Source of the DNA: Chitinophagaceae bacterium
GTDB taxonomy: Bacteria > Bacteroidota > Bacteroidia > Chitinophagales > Chitinophagaceae
Reading direction: 5' to 3'
Length of the DNA stretch: 64,000 bases
Assembly: GCA_016721385.1 (NCBI GenBank)
Contig: JADKIE010000002.1
Location: 496,001-560,000, forward strand
The stretch's first letter is position 1, and the number at the start of each line of letters is the position of its first letter. Of this stretch, positions 27,983-38,134 are shown piece after piece. The notes beneath the pieces were generated by a model that saw only the letters and a program-made list of their open reading frames with translations, was not told the DNA's origin and ran no database searches. Both the position numbers and the translations under genes were made by a program.

Positions 27983-30690
27983 CTATCTGTTTAAAGGTAA
28001 AGTAAAAACAAATTTAGCGCCTTTATTTATTTCACTTTCCACCCAAATATTTCCTTCATGCAAATCAATAATTTTTTTACAAATAGCCAATCCAAGTCCG
28101 CTACCTTCCGGCTTTCGCAAAGTTTGATTATTGGCCTGAAAAAATTTATCAAATATTAATTCGCTTAATCCTTTTTCTATTCCACGCCCTTTATCCTGCA
28201 CCCAAATTTGAATTTCATCGTAATTGCTATATACCGAAACTGTAACACTTTCGTTTTCCGGCGAAAATTTTATAGCGTTAGATAATAAATTATTAAACAC
28301 CTGCATAATTAAATCGGCATCGCATTGAACTAAAAAAACAGTGTTGGGAATTTTTGTTTGTATTACTATATGTTTTTCATTTGCTAATGGGTTTACAGAT
28401 TGAATGGCGTCTTTAATCAGTGTATTTAATTGTACCGATGTTATATTTAATTTTTGCCGGCCACTTTCGTATTTTTCTAAATTTAATACCTGCGTTATTA
28501 AATGACTAAGCCTTTCCGTTTCTCGTATTACACCCGCTAAAAAATGCTGTCGCTGTTCTTCGGGCATATCTGTATTGTCATGCACAATTTCCGACATAGC
28601 CCTAATAGATGTAATAGGTGTACGTAATTCGTGTGTTACGGTGTACAAAAATTCATCTTTGGTTTTATCCATGTTTTTTAATTGCTCATTGGCTTCAATT
28701 AATTCATTGGTAGCTTTTTGCAACTCACCCGATTTTTTCGCAACTCTTTATTTAGCTCTATCATTTGTTGCGACTCCCTTAATATATTAAGCACTTCATC
28801 TATCTTAAGCTCTTCTTCTTTAGTAACACTACTTACCATAATACGTGCAGATGCCGAGCCTATAATTCCGGCCAGTATATTTTCGGAAAACGTTACCAGT
28901 CGTGGATCGGCCCGTTTCGTATCTAAAGAGATTTTGTTTCGGCCGGCATAGTTGGCAATTAATTTTTGAGCCCTTTCTTTCCCTAAAAAGGTTTCTAATA
29001 ACGAGTTTAAATCGGGCAAATAGGCGGTGCCTTTCCAAATAGAACTGCTACCATCGTTGGCCGAGTGTTTAAAAATATCAACAAATATTTCGGCCTGAAA
29101 AGTTTCCTGAGCATTTTTTTTAGAATAAAGTGATACACTAATAAATACAACAATATTTAAAAACAAACTCCAAAATGCGGCATGAACAATGGAATCCATC
29201 CCCTCTATACCTAATACGGAAAATGGTTTTAGCCACCAAACACCAAACAAGCCATTAATCATTATATCGTTACTAATAATACCGGCACTTACCAGCGAAG
29301 GAACAACCAATGTAAAAAACCAAATCACAAAGCCTGTACAAATGGCTATCATCGCCCCGTTTTTAGATGCTCCCTTCCAATAAATACCACCAATAACTGC
29401 CGGGGCAAATTGCGCCACAGCTACAAAAGAAACCAACCCAATAGATACTAGTGAAAAATGCCGGGCAACCGTTTTGTCGTACAAATAGGCAAGCACCAAA
29501 ATAAGTACTATGCTTATTCTTCTTATGGTAATTATTGATTTTGTAATTCCACCATCGGCATTGGGTTTAAAGTTTTTTGCAGATAGTAATGCCGGCATTA
29601 CTATATTATTGCTCATCATTGTACTAAGCGCTATTGTTTCAACAATAATCATGCTTGTGGCAGCAGAAAAGCCACCAATAAAAACAAATAACCCCAACCA
29701 GTTTTGATTATAATGCAAGGGAAGTGCCAGTACAAAAGTGTCTGCATCTACACTACCATCTGCAAAAATAAGTTTACCACCCATGGCAATAGGGAGAACA
29801 AAAATGTTTATGAGTAACAGATAAAGAGGAAACAACCAACTGGCTTTTTTTAAATGCTTTTCCTGAACATTTTCTACAATACTCACCTGAAACTGGCGTG
29901 GCAAAAAAACTACCGCCAGCATAGAAATAATCATTAATCCAAACCATGTTGCAAAGGATGTTTTATTCCCAAAAGTAAAAAGATCTTTTAAAGAATTATT
30001 TGCCGTTGCCCTCGAAAAAATATCGCCAAAGCCATTAAATATGCCATACACAACAAAAATACCTGCTGCAATAAATGCAATTAGTTTAATTAACGATTCA
30101 AATGCAACTGCAGCTACAAGGCCTTCGTGTTTTTCAGATGCATCAACCGATCTGGTACCAAATAAAATAATAAATAAAGAAAGAATAATGGTGATATAAA
30201 AAGTGTCATCCAGCCAAAAATTTATTAAACCTGTATCCTTTTGCAGGTTGCCTGTAAGTACATGTATGCTATTTGAAATTGCTTTAAGCTGTAAGGATAT
30301 ATATGGTATGATGCCGGCTACACAAAGTACAGTTACGGCCACTGCTATTGAAAAATTTTTACCATACCGTGTAGATATTAAATCGGCAATGCTATTAATG
30401 CGTTGCGTTTTGGCTATCCGTATTATTTTATGCAGTACAGGTAAAAATAGCGCAGCAGCAATGGTTGGCCCTAAATAAATAGCCAGAAATTCCAGGCCGT
30501 TTGTACTGGCTCTTCCTACGCTTCCATAATACGTCCAGGCCGTGCAATATACAGCTAACGAAAGTGCATAAACGTAGCCGCTATTGATAATGCTTTTCCC
30601 TTTCTTTAAACGCAACTCGGCATAATAAGCCACGCCAAACAATAAGCCCAGATAAAACAAAGCGCCAATAATTGCAACTACATTATTCAT
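27983..30690 (-). CDS. Sodium/solute symporter-fused histidine kinase (CbrA/CrbS-like), one frameshift
   Basis: About 902 residues joined. Residues 1-510 form an SLC5/SSS-type membrane domain of about 13 helices (YALSLAVYCTAWTYYGSVGRA; QRINSIADLISTRYGKNFS; FLPRQFQVSIVEN). Next is a STAC-like linker (FSENILAGIIGSASARIMVSS) and a coiled coil. The kinase follows: H-box TVTHELRTPITSIRAMSEI, N-box NNLLSNAIKFSPENE, G1 DKGRGIEKGL, G2 GSGLGLAICKKI. SSS-kinases CbrA and CrbS control carbon use, and CrbS controls acs in Vibrio. The frame breaks at the T run 28733-28738 (one base short), between linker and kinase. It is followed by its receiver gene. Confidence 0.88.
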
Positions 30691-30892
30691 CTGTTTTATG
30701 ATGTTTTTCCTTTACAATTAATCCAATAGTTACTACAGAAAAAACCCAAACAAAGAAAATATAAAAATAAAGAAGAGGTAGCCCAAATATCAATTGCAGC
30801 TTATTGCCAATAGATAAAAGTGGATAGCTTAATGTTATCAGCAGCAAAATGCTAAATAATATTAGTTTTTGATTTTGTTGTTTGCTTTTCAT
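30683..30892 (-). CDS. Small DUF3311-like two-helix membrane protein
   Basis: A 69-residue protein with two membrane helices (LILFSILLLITLSYPLLSIG; GLPLLYFYIFFVWVFSVVTI) and a charged tail. The 'GLPLLYFYIFFVWV' segment is like the conserved part of DUF3311 proteins, small partners found just before SSS-family symporters. It overlaps the start of the symporter-kinase gene by 8 bp, so the two are translationally coupled. An accessory or assembly role for the symporter domain is inferred. Confidence 0.7.
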   Translation of the reverse strand: MKSKQQNQKLILFSILLLITLSYPLLSIGNKLQLIFGLPLLYFYIFFVWVFSVVTIGLIVKEKHHKTDE

Positions 30893-30903
30893 CTTATTAC
30901 AAT

Positions 30904-30949
30904 AAAAAAAGATAACACAGAAATGCCATAAGCAAATCTATGTTATCTT
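30904..30949 (-). terminator. Terminator/attenuator before the symporter-kinase genes
   Basis: AAGATAACA (30909-30917) pairs with TGTTATCTT (30941-30949). On the minus strand the stem is followed by TTTTTTTATT. It lies after the small membrane protein gene and before the DUF3311-like gene, so it would separate or attenuate the transporter and sensor parts of the module. Confidence 0.75.
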
Positions 30950-30981
30950 AACTAAAAACTAACGTTGGTTTATCAATAATA

Positions 30982-31233
30982 CTATTCTAACTCTGCCGAA
31001 CTTTCAGGCAAATGATCGTAGTACCCTTTAATGGCGTAGTATCCAAATATGAATAAACCTATACATATTGGAAGAAATATTGTAAGAATAATTACCCACT
31101 GCAGTGTTACATTTGATTTGGTAGCTTCGGTTGCTTTGCCAATTTTATCGGCAGCTTGCCAAAACATAAAGCCAACTATCGCAGGTGATAAAGCCATCCA
31201 AATTATGCCCAGAAATTTTTTTAATGCATTCAT
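30982..31233 (-). CDS. Small two-helix membrane protein (DUF6814-like)
   Basis: An 83-residue protein with two membrane helices (GIIWMALSPAIVGFMFWQAA; WVIILTIFLPICIGLFIFGY) and an acidic C-terminal tail. Small proteins of this shape are found next to MFS transporters in Bacteroidota; DUF6814 is my tentative family name. It starts 41 bp after the MHS transporter stop and ends before a terminator, so it is probably the last gene of the regulator-porin-transporter run. The function is unknown. Confidence 0.65.
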   Translation of the reverse strand: MNALKKFLGIIWMALSPAIVGFMFWQAADKIGKATEATKSNVTLQWVIILTIFLPICIGLFIFGYYAIKGYYDHLPESSAELE

Positions 31234-31274
31234 ATTTTAAAAATTTATTTTAATTAAATAATAATGTTATTCTA

Positions 31275-32966
31275 TTAATCCATTACATCCTTATCTATTT
31301 TATTACTAAGGTAAATTGCACCAATAATAAAACACAGTGCCGCTATACCTATTGGGTACCACAAGCCTGCCAACGGATCGCCGCCCGGTAATTCTTTTGT
31401 TTTTGTAAACTCTACAATCAACGTTCCTAAGAAAGGAACCAAGCCACCAAACACACCATTACCAATATGATAAGGCAACGACATAGATGTGTAACGAATT
31501 TTAGTTGGGAACAATTCTACAAGGAATGCAGCCATTGGACCATACACCATTGTTACAAATAAAATTAATAAAAACACCCATGCAACCATCTTCCAAAATG
31601 TACCAGAGTCTAACGATTTTTCGATTACAACACCGGGTTTAACCGATTTTTTTGCAGCAGTTATATATGTTACCCCTTCGGCTAAAACAGTATTAGCTGC
31701 CGCTTTTGCTTTTACCAATACGGTATCCAGTTTAGTTGAGTCTGCTTTGCTGGGCATTATGTATGCAATTGATGCTGTATTGCCGGCATAGTCTGTTGCA
31801 AAGTGTAACGTATCTGTTTTTGTAAAAGTGTATTTTGCTCCATCGGTATAAACAGAATCGTATTTTACAGCTACCAATGCTTTCTTTTTATCTTTTGCAT
31901 CAATAGATGCTACACCATCCGATTTAGTTGTTTTAGATACATCAATCATACTGCGTTTTGCAGCTACATTGGTATAGTCTAAAAAAGTTTGATATATATA
32001 TCTGTACGAAAACACAGCAAGCAACATACCAATAAGCATAATCCATTTTCGGCCAATTTTATCACTTAACGATCCAAATATTACAAAAAACGGGGTTGCA
32101 AAAACTATCGCTATCAATAAGATATTTCGGGAGTCAACAAAGTTTACTTTACAAATATTTTCAATAAACGTTTGAGCATAAAACTGACCGGTATACCAAA
32201 CAACCCCTTGCCCCATTACCGCACCAAACAACGCAACTAATACCATTTTAAAATTTGCTTTATGCCCAAAACTTTCTTTTAACGGATTTACAGATGTTTT
32301 ACCCTCGGCTTTTACTTTTGCAAACATTCGCGACTCACTCATCCGCATACGAATGATGATGGACACAACAACAAGAATTAATGAAATCCAAAAAGGGTAA
32401 CGCCATCCGCCCCATTCGCTTGAAAACTTTTCTACACCTTGCCCTTGACGAATTAGGATGATAACACCTAAAGCTAAAAACAGGCCAAGCGTTGCCGTTG
32501 TTTGTATCCAGCTTGTCCAGTAGCCACGCCTTTCGGCAGGTGCATGTTCAGCAACATAAGTTGCTGCTCCACCATATTCGCCACCTAATGCAAGTCCCTG
32601 TAATAACCTTAGCACTAAAACTATAATTGGTGCAGCCCATCCAATAGTTTTAAAGCCGGGTACTAAACCAATGGCAAATGTTGATCCTCCCATTATAACC
32701 AGCGTAAGCAAAAAAGTATGTTTACGTCCAATTAAATCGCCTAAACGGCCAAAAACCAATGCGCCAAATGGCCGTACAATAAAGCCTGCGGCAAATATGG
32801 CTAATGTACTTAGTAATGCTGATGTACCGGAATCTTCGGGAAAAAACTGTTTTGATATGATAGTGGCAAGCATACCGAAAATGTAAAAATCGTACCATTC
32901 GATAAGCGTACCAACCGAGGAGGCTCCTATTACAAAGCCCATCCCTTTTTCTTTATTTAAGCTCAT
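31275..32966 (-). CDS. MHS-family MFS transporter with large extracytoplasmic insert
   Basis: A 563-residue metabolite:H+ symporter-type MFS protein. The first half has the family motifs 'GTLIEWYDFYIFGML', 'RPFGALVFGRLGDLIGRK', 'RLLQGLALGGEYGGAATYVAEH' and 'RRGYWTSWIQTTATLG'. The second half has GSLSDKIGRKWIML. Between helices near residues 325-450 there is an insert of about 125 residues, Lys/Asp/Thr/Ala rich, which should face outside the inner membrane. Typical MHS members are 430-450 residues. Neighbouring porin and acs genes suggest a small carboxylate such as acetate, but that is inference. Confidence 0.87.
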   Translation of the reverse strand: MSLNKEKGMGFVIGASSVGTLIEWYDFYIFGMLATIISKQFFPEDSGTSALLSTLAIFAAGFIVRPFGALVFGRLGDLIGRKHTFLLTLVIMGGSTFAIGLVPGFKTIGWAAPIIVLVLRLLQGLALGGEYGGAATYVAEHAPAERRGYWTSWIQTTATLGLFLALGVIILIRQGQGVEKFSSEWGGWRYPFWISLILVVVSIIIRMRMSESRMFAKVKAEGKTSVNPLKESFGHKANFKMVLVALFGAVMGQGVVWYTGQFYAQTFIENICKVNFVDSRNILLIAIVFATPFFVIFGSLSDKIGRKWIMLIGMLLAVFSYRYIYQTFLDYTNVAAKRSMIDVSKTTKSDGVASIDAKDKKKALVAVKYDSVYTDGAKYTFTKTDTLHFATDYAGNTASIAYIMPSKADSTKLDTVLVKAKAAANTVLAEGVTYITAAKKSVKPGVVIEKSLDSGTFWKMVAWVFLLILFVTMVYGPMAAFLVELFPTKIRYTSMSLPYHIGNGVFGGLVPFLGTLIVEFTKTKELPGGDPLAGLWYPIGIAALCFIIGAIYLSNKIDKDVMD

Positions 32967-32987
32967 GTTATAATTAGTTTTAGTTTA

Positions 32988-34272
32988 TTAAAAATTAAAT
33001 ATTGATGAAAAAGTGAAACGAATATTATTAACCCGAGTAGTGGTGCCTGTTACTTTTCCATCATTTCCTCTGGTACCATAATTAGCAGAAGTATACTCCA
33101 ATTCGGTTCCAAATTTTAGTTTTCCACTATAAATATCTACCCTTGGTGCAACTCTTAATAAATCTTTAATTCCTCTACCAGATACGCCAACCATTCTGCC
33201 ATAGGCAGCTGTAGCGCCAGATGATGCTCCGTTATTTACACTATACCCAATAAATAAACCCGGTGCAGTTTTTTTATTATTACTATACACATCTACCCAT
33301 GCTGCTGTTGTTTTTCCCGGTTTATATGTTTCAATTGATGTAGGCGTTGCTTTATAACCATAATAACCTCCCATCATTACCCAATGTGTGGCATTTTGTG
33401 CAAACACCCCCATTGCTTTTACACTAACTTTTTTTCCGGTAAGTTTAGTGTAGGCCATAAACGTAATGCCATTTACTCTTTCTTTACTAATTTTTACAGG
33501 CGCTGTGCCATATTTTACATAGGGCATAATACTGCTATAGTCTATTTCGGCACCAACTAAAACTTTATCATCCTTATATTGTAAATGTGCATTTAATTCC
33601 GGTATTGAGGCATTCATACTTGGAGAGTTTGCAGGCTCTGTTGTATTTACGCTTGCAACTGAAAACTCTCTCGGTTTATATGCTGTAAAAGATAAACTTG
33701 TTTTGGTATTAAATTTAGCGGTGTATTTAATTTGCGCTGCCCAACCAAATGGGGCAATAGGAATACCTGTATTAAAATTTACAACTCCTGGAAAACACTC
33801 AGGAATAAAAAGTGGATACCAGGTTTGCCCTAAAGTTAGGGCGCTTTTAGCCCAATCTAGTTTTACATAGCCATGACGTAACCTTAATAAACCAATATTA
33901 ACATCAGCTTGTCCAAAAAAATCGCCTTCTATTACTGCAGATGTTTTTGCCCCCAATGCATCTGGGCCAGTAACTTTTACCCCAAATCTGGCTAAAATCC
34001 TAAAAGATTTAATTGCGATTTTTTATTTACATCTACTCCCCCATTCCCAAGGTGTCTATATCCTTCGGATATAAATCTAACTGACCCTCTCGAACTACTA
34101 CATTTTGCCGTGAGTCAAAATTCATGTCGTTTCGAACAAAGCCGTAAATAGTTACGGTAGGTGTTGTGGCTGGTTTTGCAGCAGCCGCTGCCGGTTGTGC
34201 TTGTGCGTTTGTAAGTACCGGAGCACAAATTAAAACAGTGCAACACAGTTTCTTAAAAAATAAATTTTTCAT
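32988..34272 (-). CDS. Outer-membrane porin (DcaP-like), two frameshifts
   Basis: About 428 codons from ATG 34272, where a signal peptide begins (MKNLFFKKLCCTVLICAPVL). It has an Ala/Pro-rich spacer, 'TVTIYGFVRNDMNFDSRQNV', then barrel strands with 'AVIEGDFFGQADVNIGLLRL', 'LRHGYVKLDWAKSALTLGQTW' and 'GTELEYTSANYG', ending NIRFTFSSIFNF with terminal Phe. The GDFFG...LRLRHAY-type pattern matches DcaP/porin-like trimeric channels for carboxylates. Breaks lie near 34033-34042 (G run) and near 33987-33998. It lies 21 bp upstream of the MHS transporter, so it likely supplies substrate across the outer membrane. Confidence 0.82.
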
Positions 34273-34371
34273 GCAAGTCGTTTTGGTTATTTGATTTATT
34301 TCTTGCACCAAATTCAAAATCTTATCAACGGAAAACAAACAACAGGTATACTTTTGCTTATTGGTATATTT

Positions 34372-34800
34372 TTATAAGGAATTTTTCTTAAACCGTTCCC
34401 ACTTTATCACCATAAATTTATCGCCCAATTCGGTTATCATACAGCCGGCACTTTTTAACGAATCTTTTTCAACAAAAAATTGTATCAATTCGTTATGTGT
34501 TAATACTTTGTATGTTGGCCTGTATTCATAATTTTCGGGAGCTTTTATGTTGTATTTTTTAATCCAATTCATAACCGATACATGGCTTATGCCAAGTATT
34601 CGTTCAATTTCCCTTAAAGTAACGCCCTCAATATACAATTGCAGGGCTTTTATAACATAGTATGGATCTATATTTTTACCATCTTTCAGCACAGTAAAAG
34701 AGTAAGCACATTTTTTACACCGATATCGCTGGCGGCCTTTAACTATACCGCTTTTGGTTAAGTCTTCGGCATCACATTTGGGGCATGCAATCTGTTTCAT
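34372..34800 (-). CDS. IS1 InsA-like DNA-binding protein, probable solo regulator
   Basis: A 142-residue protein. The zinc-ribbon CPKCDAEDLTKSGIVKGRQR...CKKCAYSF resembles the N-terminus of IS1 InsA. A helix-turn-helix follows (VTLREIERILGISHVSVMNW). The C-terminal 60 residues are not transposase-like. No insB or catalytic DDE domain is adjacent and I see no terminal inverted repeats, so it is better read as a domesticated DNA-binding protein than as an IS. It sits between the porin gene and the divergent acs gene, where a local regulator would be expected. Confidence 0.7.
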   Translation of the reverse strand: MKQIACPKCDAEDLTKSGIVKGRQRYRCKKCAYSFTVLKDGKNIDPYYVIKALQLYIEGVTLREIERILGISHVSVMNWIKKYNIKAPENYEYRPTYKVLTHNELIQFFVEKDSLKSAGCMITELGDKFMVIKWERFKKNSL

Positions 34801-34919
34801 AAAACGAATGTAATTAGTTAACTATACTAATTTAGCAAAACTATACCAATTTAGCAAGATATTAATTTTTTGCCTTTGTGTTATTTTCTACTTTTAACTT
34901 TCAAAACAAAACGATTGCT

Positions 34920-36855
34920 ATGTCTTACGCATTTCAAATTAAATCATTAGAAGAATACCATAGTGCTTACAAAAAAAGTGTAGATGATCCCGAAGGTTTT
35001 TGGGGAGACGTTGCCGAAAATTTTAAGTGGAGAAAAAAATGGGATAAGGTTTTGGATTGGAATTTTACCGAACCAAAAGTAGAGTGGTTTAAAAACGGTA
35101 AACTAAATATTACTGAAAACTGTATTGACAGACATTTAGAAAAACTTGGTGATAAGCCTGCAATTATTTGGGAGCCTAATAATCCCGAAGAAAGAGTAAG
35201 AGTAGTAACCTACAACCGCTTACATAAAAGAGTTTGTCAGGTAGCACAAATGCTTAAAAATAATGGCGTAAAAAAAGGCGACAGAGTTTGTATATATATG
35301 GGTATGATTCCCGAATTAGCCTATGCTGTTTTGGGTTGTGCCCGAATTGGTGCAATACACTCTGTAATTTTTGGTGGTTTTAGTGCACAAAGCATTGCAG
35401 ATAGATTGTATGATGCTAATGCTGAATTTATTATTACATGTGATGGTGCTTACAGAGGCAATAAAGATATTCCGCTAAAAGGTGTAATTGATGATGCTTT
35501 GATTGGTAACAGAACAATTAAAAAGTAATTGTATATACCAGAACCAGAACTCCGGTGAGTATGATTAAAGGAAGAGATGTTTGGTGGGAAGATGAAATGG
35601 AACATGCAGAGCATCAGGTAGAAAAAGATGGCAAAGTGCATTTTGAGGCAGAAGAAATGGATGCCGAAGACCCTTTGTTTATTTTATACACCAGCGGCAG
35701 TACCGGAAAACCTAAAGGTGTAGTGCATAGTGTTGCAGGTTATATGGTATGGACAACATATACATTTGTAAATGTATTTCAATACAACCCCGGCGATATA
35801 CATTTTTGCACTGCAGATATTGGATGGATAACAGGCCACAGCTATATTGTTTATGGACCATTAAGTGCCGGCGCAACTTCATTAATGTTTGAAGGAATAC
35901 CAACCTGGCCGGATGCAGGACGCTTTTGGAATATTGTAGAAAAGCACAAAGCAAATTGCATATACACAGCGCCTACGGCTATACGAAGTTTAATGAGTTT
36001 TGGAACAGATCCGATAAAAGGCAAAGACCTTTCTTCCTTAAAAATACTTGGTACGGTTGGCGAGCCTATAAATGAAGAAGCATGGCATTGGTACGATGAA
36101 AATATTGGAAAGAAAAAATGCCCTATCATTGATACGTGGTGGCAAACAGAAACCGGCGCTTGTTTAATAAGTAATCTTGCAGGTGTAACACCGGCCAAAC
36201 CCAGTTGGGCAACATTACCTATGCCGGGTGTGCAACCTCTTTTAGTAGATGAAAATGGGAACGAAGTAACCGAAACGGATGAAAACGGAATTATGAAAGG
36301 AAACCTTTGCATAAAAGCGCCGTGGCCCGGAATTTTAAGAACCACTTATGGCGATCATGAACGTTGCCGTACGAATTACTTTGCCACATATAATAATTTA
36401 TATTTTACCGGCGATGGTGCGTTAAAGATAAAGACGGCAACTATCGTATTACCGGAAGAGTAGATGATGTATTAAATATTAGTGGTCACAGAATAGGAAC
36501 AGCCGAAGTTGAAAACGCTATAAATATGCATAGTGGTGTGGTAGAAAGCGCTGTAGTTGGCTATCCACACGATATTAAAGGGCAAGGCATTTATGCGTAT
36601 GTAATTTACAACGGCCACCACAACGATGAAAATTTAACAAGGCAAGATATAAGTCTTACGGTTTCTAAAATAATTGGGCCAATTGCAAAGCCCGACAAAA
36701 TTCAGTTTGTTACGGGCTTACCAAAAACACGTAGTGGTAAAATAATGCGACGGATTTTAAGAAAAGTTGCTGAAGGCGAAACGCAAAATTTAGGTGATAC
36801 AACTACCCTGCTTGACCCTGCCGTGGTTGATGAAATTGTAGGCGGAAAAATTTAA
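34920..36855 (+). CDS. acs: Acetyl-CoA synthetase, two frameshifts
   Basis: About 645 residues from ATG 34920 (MSYAFQIKSLEEYHSAYKKS). It ligates acetate to CoA through acetyl-AMP. Visible are 'GVKKGDRVCIYMGMIPELAY', 'GAIHSVIFGGFSAQSIADR', the AMP-binding loop YTSGSTGKPKGVVHS, 'DTWWQTETG' and the C-terminal catalytic Lys motif TRSGKIMRRILRK. The breaks are near 35521 (AAAAAG, one A short) and near 36428 (TTAAAG, one base short); corrected reading gives KVIVYTRTRTPVSMIKGRD and GNYRITGRVDDVLNISGHR. It is divergent from the InsA-like gene and the porin/transporter/sensor run. A terminator follows. Confidence 0.95.
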
Positions 36856-36875
36856 TATCATCTCATCCCTATATA

Positions 36876-36914
36876 AGTTCAACTCAATTTAATTTTGGGT
36901 TGAACTTTTTTTAT
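36876..36914 (+). terminator. Terminator after acs
   Basis: AGTTCAACTCA (36876-36886) pairs with TGGGTTGAACT (36896-36906) with one mismatch, followed by TTTTTTATTT, 20 bp after the acs stop. Confidence 0.8.
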
Positions 36915-36926
36915 TTACAGAATAAT

Positions 36927-36960
36927 TACCCTTTGCAGGGTATAACATTTTATACATTTA
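36927..36960 (+). promoter_or_regulatory. Palindrome plus promoter-like elements before C1 peptidase
   Basis: TTACCCT-ttgc-AGGGTATAA is an imperfect palindrome. Its ACCCTTTGCAGGGTATA core is the same as that at 58734-58750 except one base. TTTG at 36932 and TACATTTA at 36953 have the spacing (17 bp) of a Bacteroidota -33/-7 promoter, so a protein bound at the palindrome would cover the -33 box. Confidence 0.5.
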
Positions 36961-36985
36961 GCAGTATCTTTCTACAAAATTTTAA

Positions 36986-38073
36986 GTGAAAAAATATATT
37001 ATTAGTTTTCTTATTAACTGTGTAGTAATCTCTGCTTTTGGCCAGAAGATAACTATTAAGTCGCTAGGGCTTATAATACCACAAGTACATAATTGTACCC
37101 CAGTTAAAGATCAGTTTAGCAGTGGCACTTGCTGGAGTTTTGCCAGTTTATCTTTTTTAGAAAGCGAATATTTACAAAAAAACAAAAACCTATCGACTTA
37201 AGTGAAATGTTTGTTGCCCGTTATTCGTACATCCGCAAAATTGAAACACATCTTAAACAAAAAGGTAAAACATATTTTACACCCGGAGGGCAATTTCATG
37301 ATGTAGCATGGGTTTTAAATAATTATGGCATTGTTCCGGAAGGTAAATATACCGGAAGAGTAAAAGGTGAGCTATGGCATAACCATGCGGTATTGGATAC
37401 TGTAATGGATCATTATGTAAAAAAATTAGTGCAACAAAATATTACTTCACTTACTAAAGTGCATTACCAATTTATTGATAGTGTTTTAGATACTCAATTA
37501 GGCAAAGTGCCATCAACCTTTGAATATGATGGAAGGACTTATACACCTGAAACTTTTTTAACCCAGTGTCTTAAACTCAATATTAATAATTATGTAGAAA
37601 TAACTTCTTATACACATCACCCGTTTTACACAAAATTTATTTTGGAAGATAAATATAACTGGACAAGCGATGCCTATTATAATGTGCCAATAAATGATAT
37701 TTTCAGCATTACAACCAATGCCTTAAAAAAAGGCTACACCATAGGTTGGGATGGAGATGTGGATGACCCTACTTTTTTATATGAAAAAGGATTGGCTTAC
37801 TTACCCACAACCATTACCAATTATCAAGCAGAACGGCAAATTACATTTAAAGACACTACAACTGATATAGATCATTTAATGCACATAGTAGCTATCACAA
37901 AAGATAAAGATGGTAAAGATTGGTATTATGTAAAAAACAGCTGGGGCAATTACAGCAACAATTTAAAAGGTTATTTATTTATGAGTAAAGATTATTTTGC
38001 CGTAAAAACCAGTGCAATAATTGTAAATAAAAAGGCGATTCCAAAAGTTATAAAAAGAAAGCTGTATTTATAA
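36986..38073 (+). CDS. Papain-like C1 peptidase (bleomycin hydrolase type), one frameshift
   Basis: About 362 residues from a GTG start that gives a signal peptide (MKKYIISFLINCVVISAFGQ). The catalytic Cys is in QFSSGTCWSFASLSFLESE, the His in IDHLMHIVAITKDKDG and the Asn in YYVKNSWGNY, in the C1B/bleomycin hydrolase arrangement with 'LSEMFVARYSYIRK' after the active site. The signal indicates a periplasmic or exported aminopeptidase, whereas classical bleomycin hydrolase is cytoplasmic. The frame breaks near 37187-37193 (ACAAAAACC). It stands alone between the acs terminator and the convergent glycosylase. Confidence 0.88.
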
Positions 38074-38134
38074 AATTTTACGAACTCCTAAATGTTATTG
38101 ATAGCGCAGTTGATTATTTTAATGGCATAAATAA

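Noticed and set aside
34372..34800. An active IS1-type insertion sequence
   Set aside because: Only an InsA-like part is present; I found no insB, DDE residues, terminal inverted repeats or target duplication.
36986..38073. C1 peptidase as a real pseudogene
   Set aside because: The catalytic Cys, His and Asn are all kept and the break is one base near an A run, matching the window-wide error pattern.
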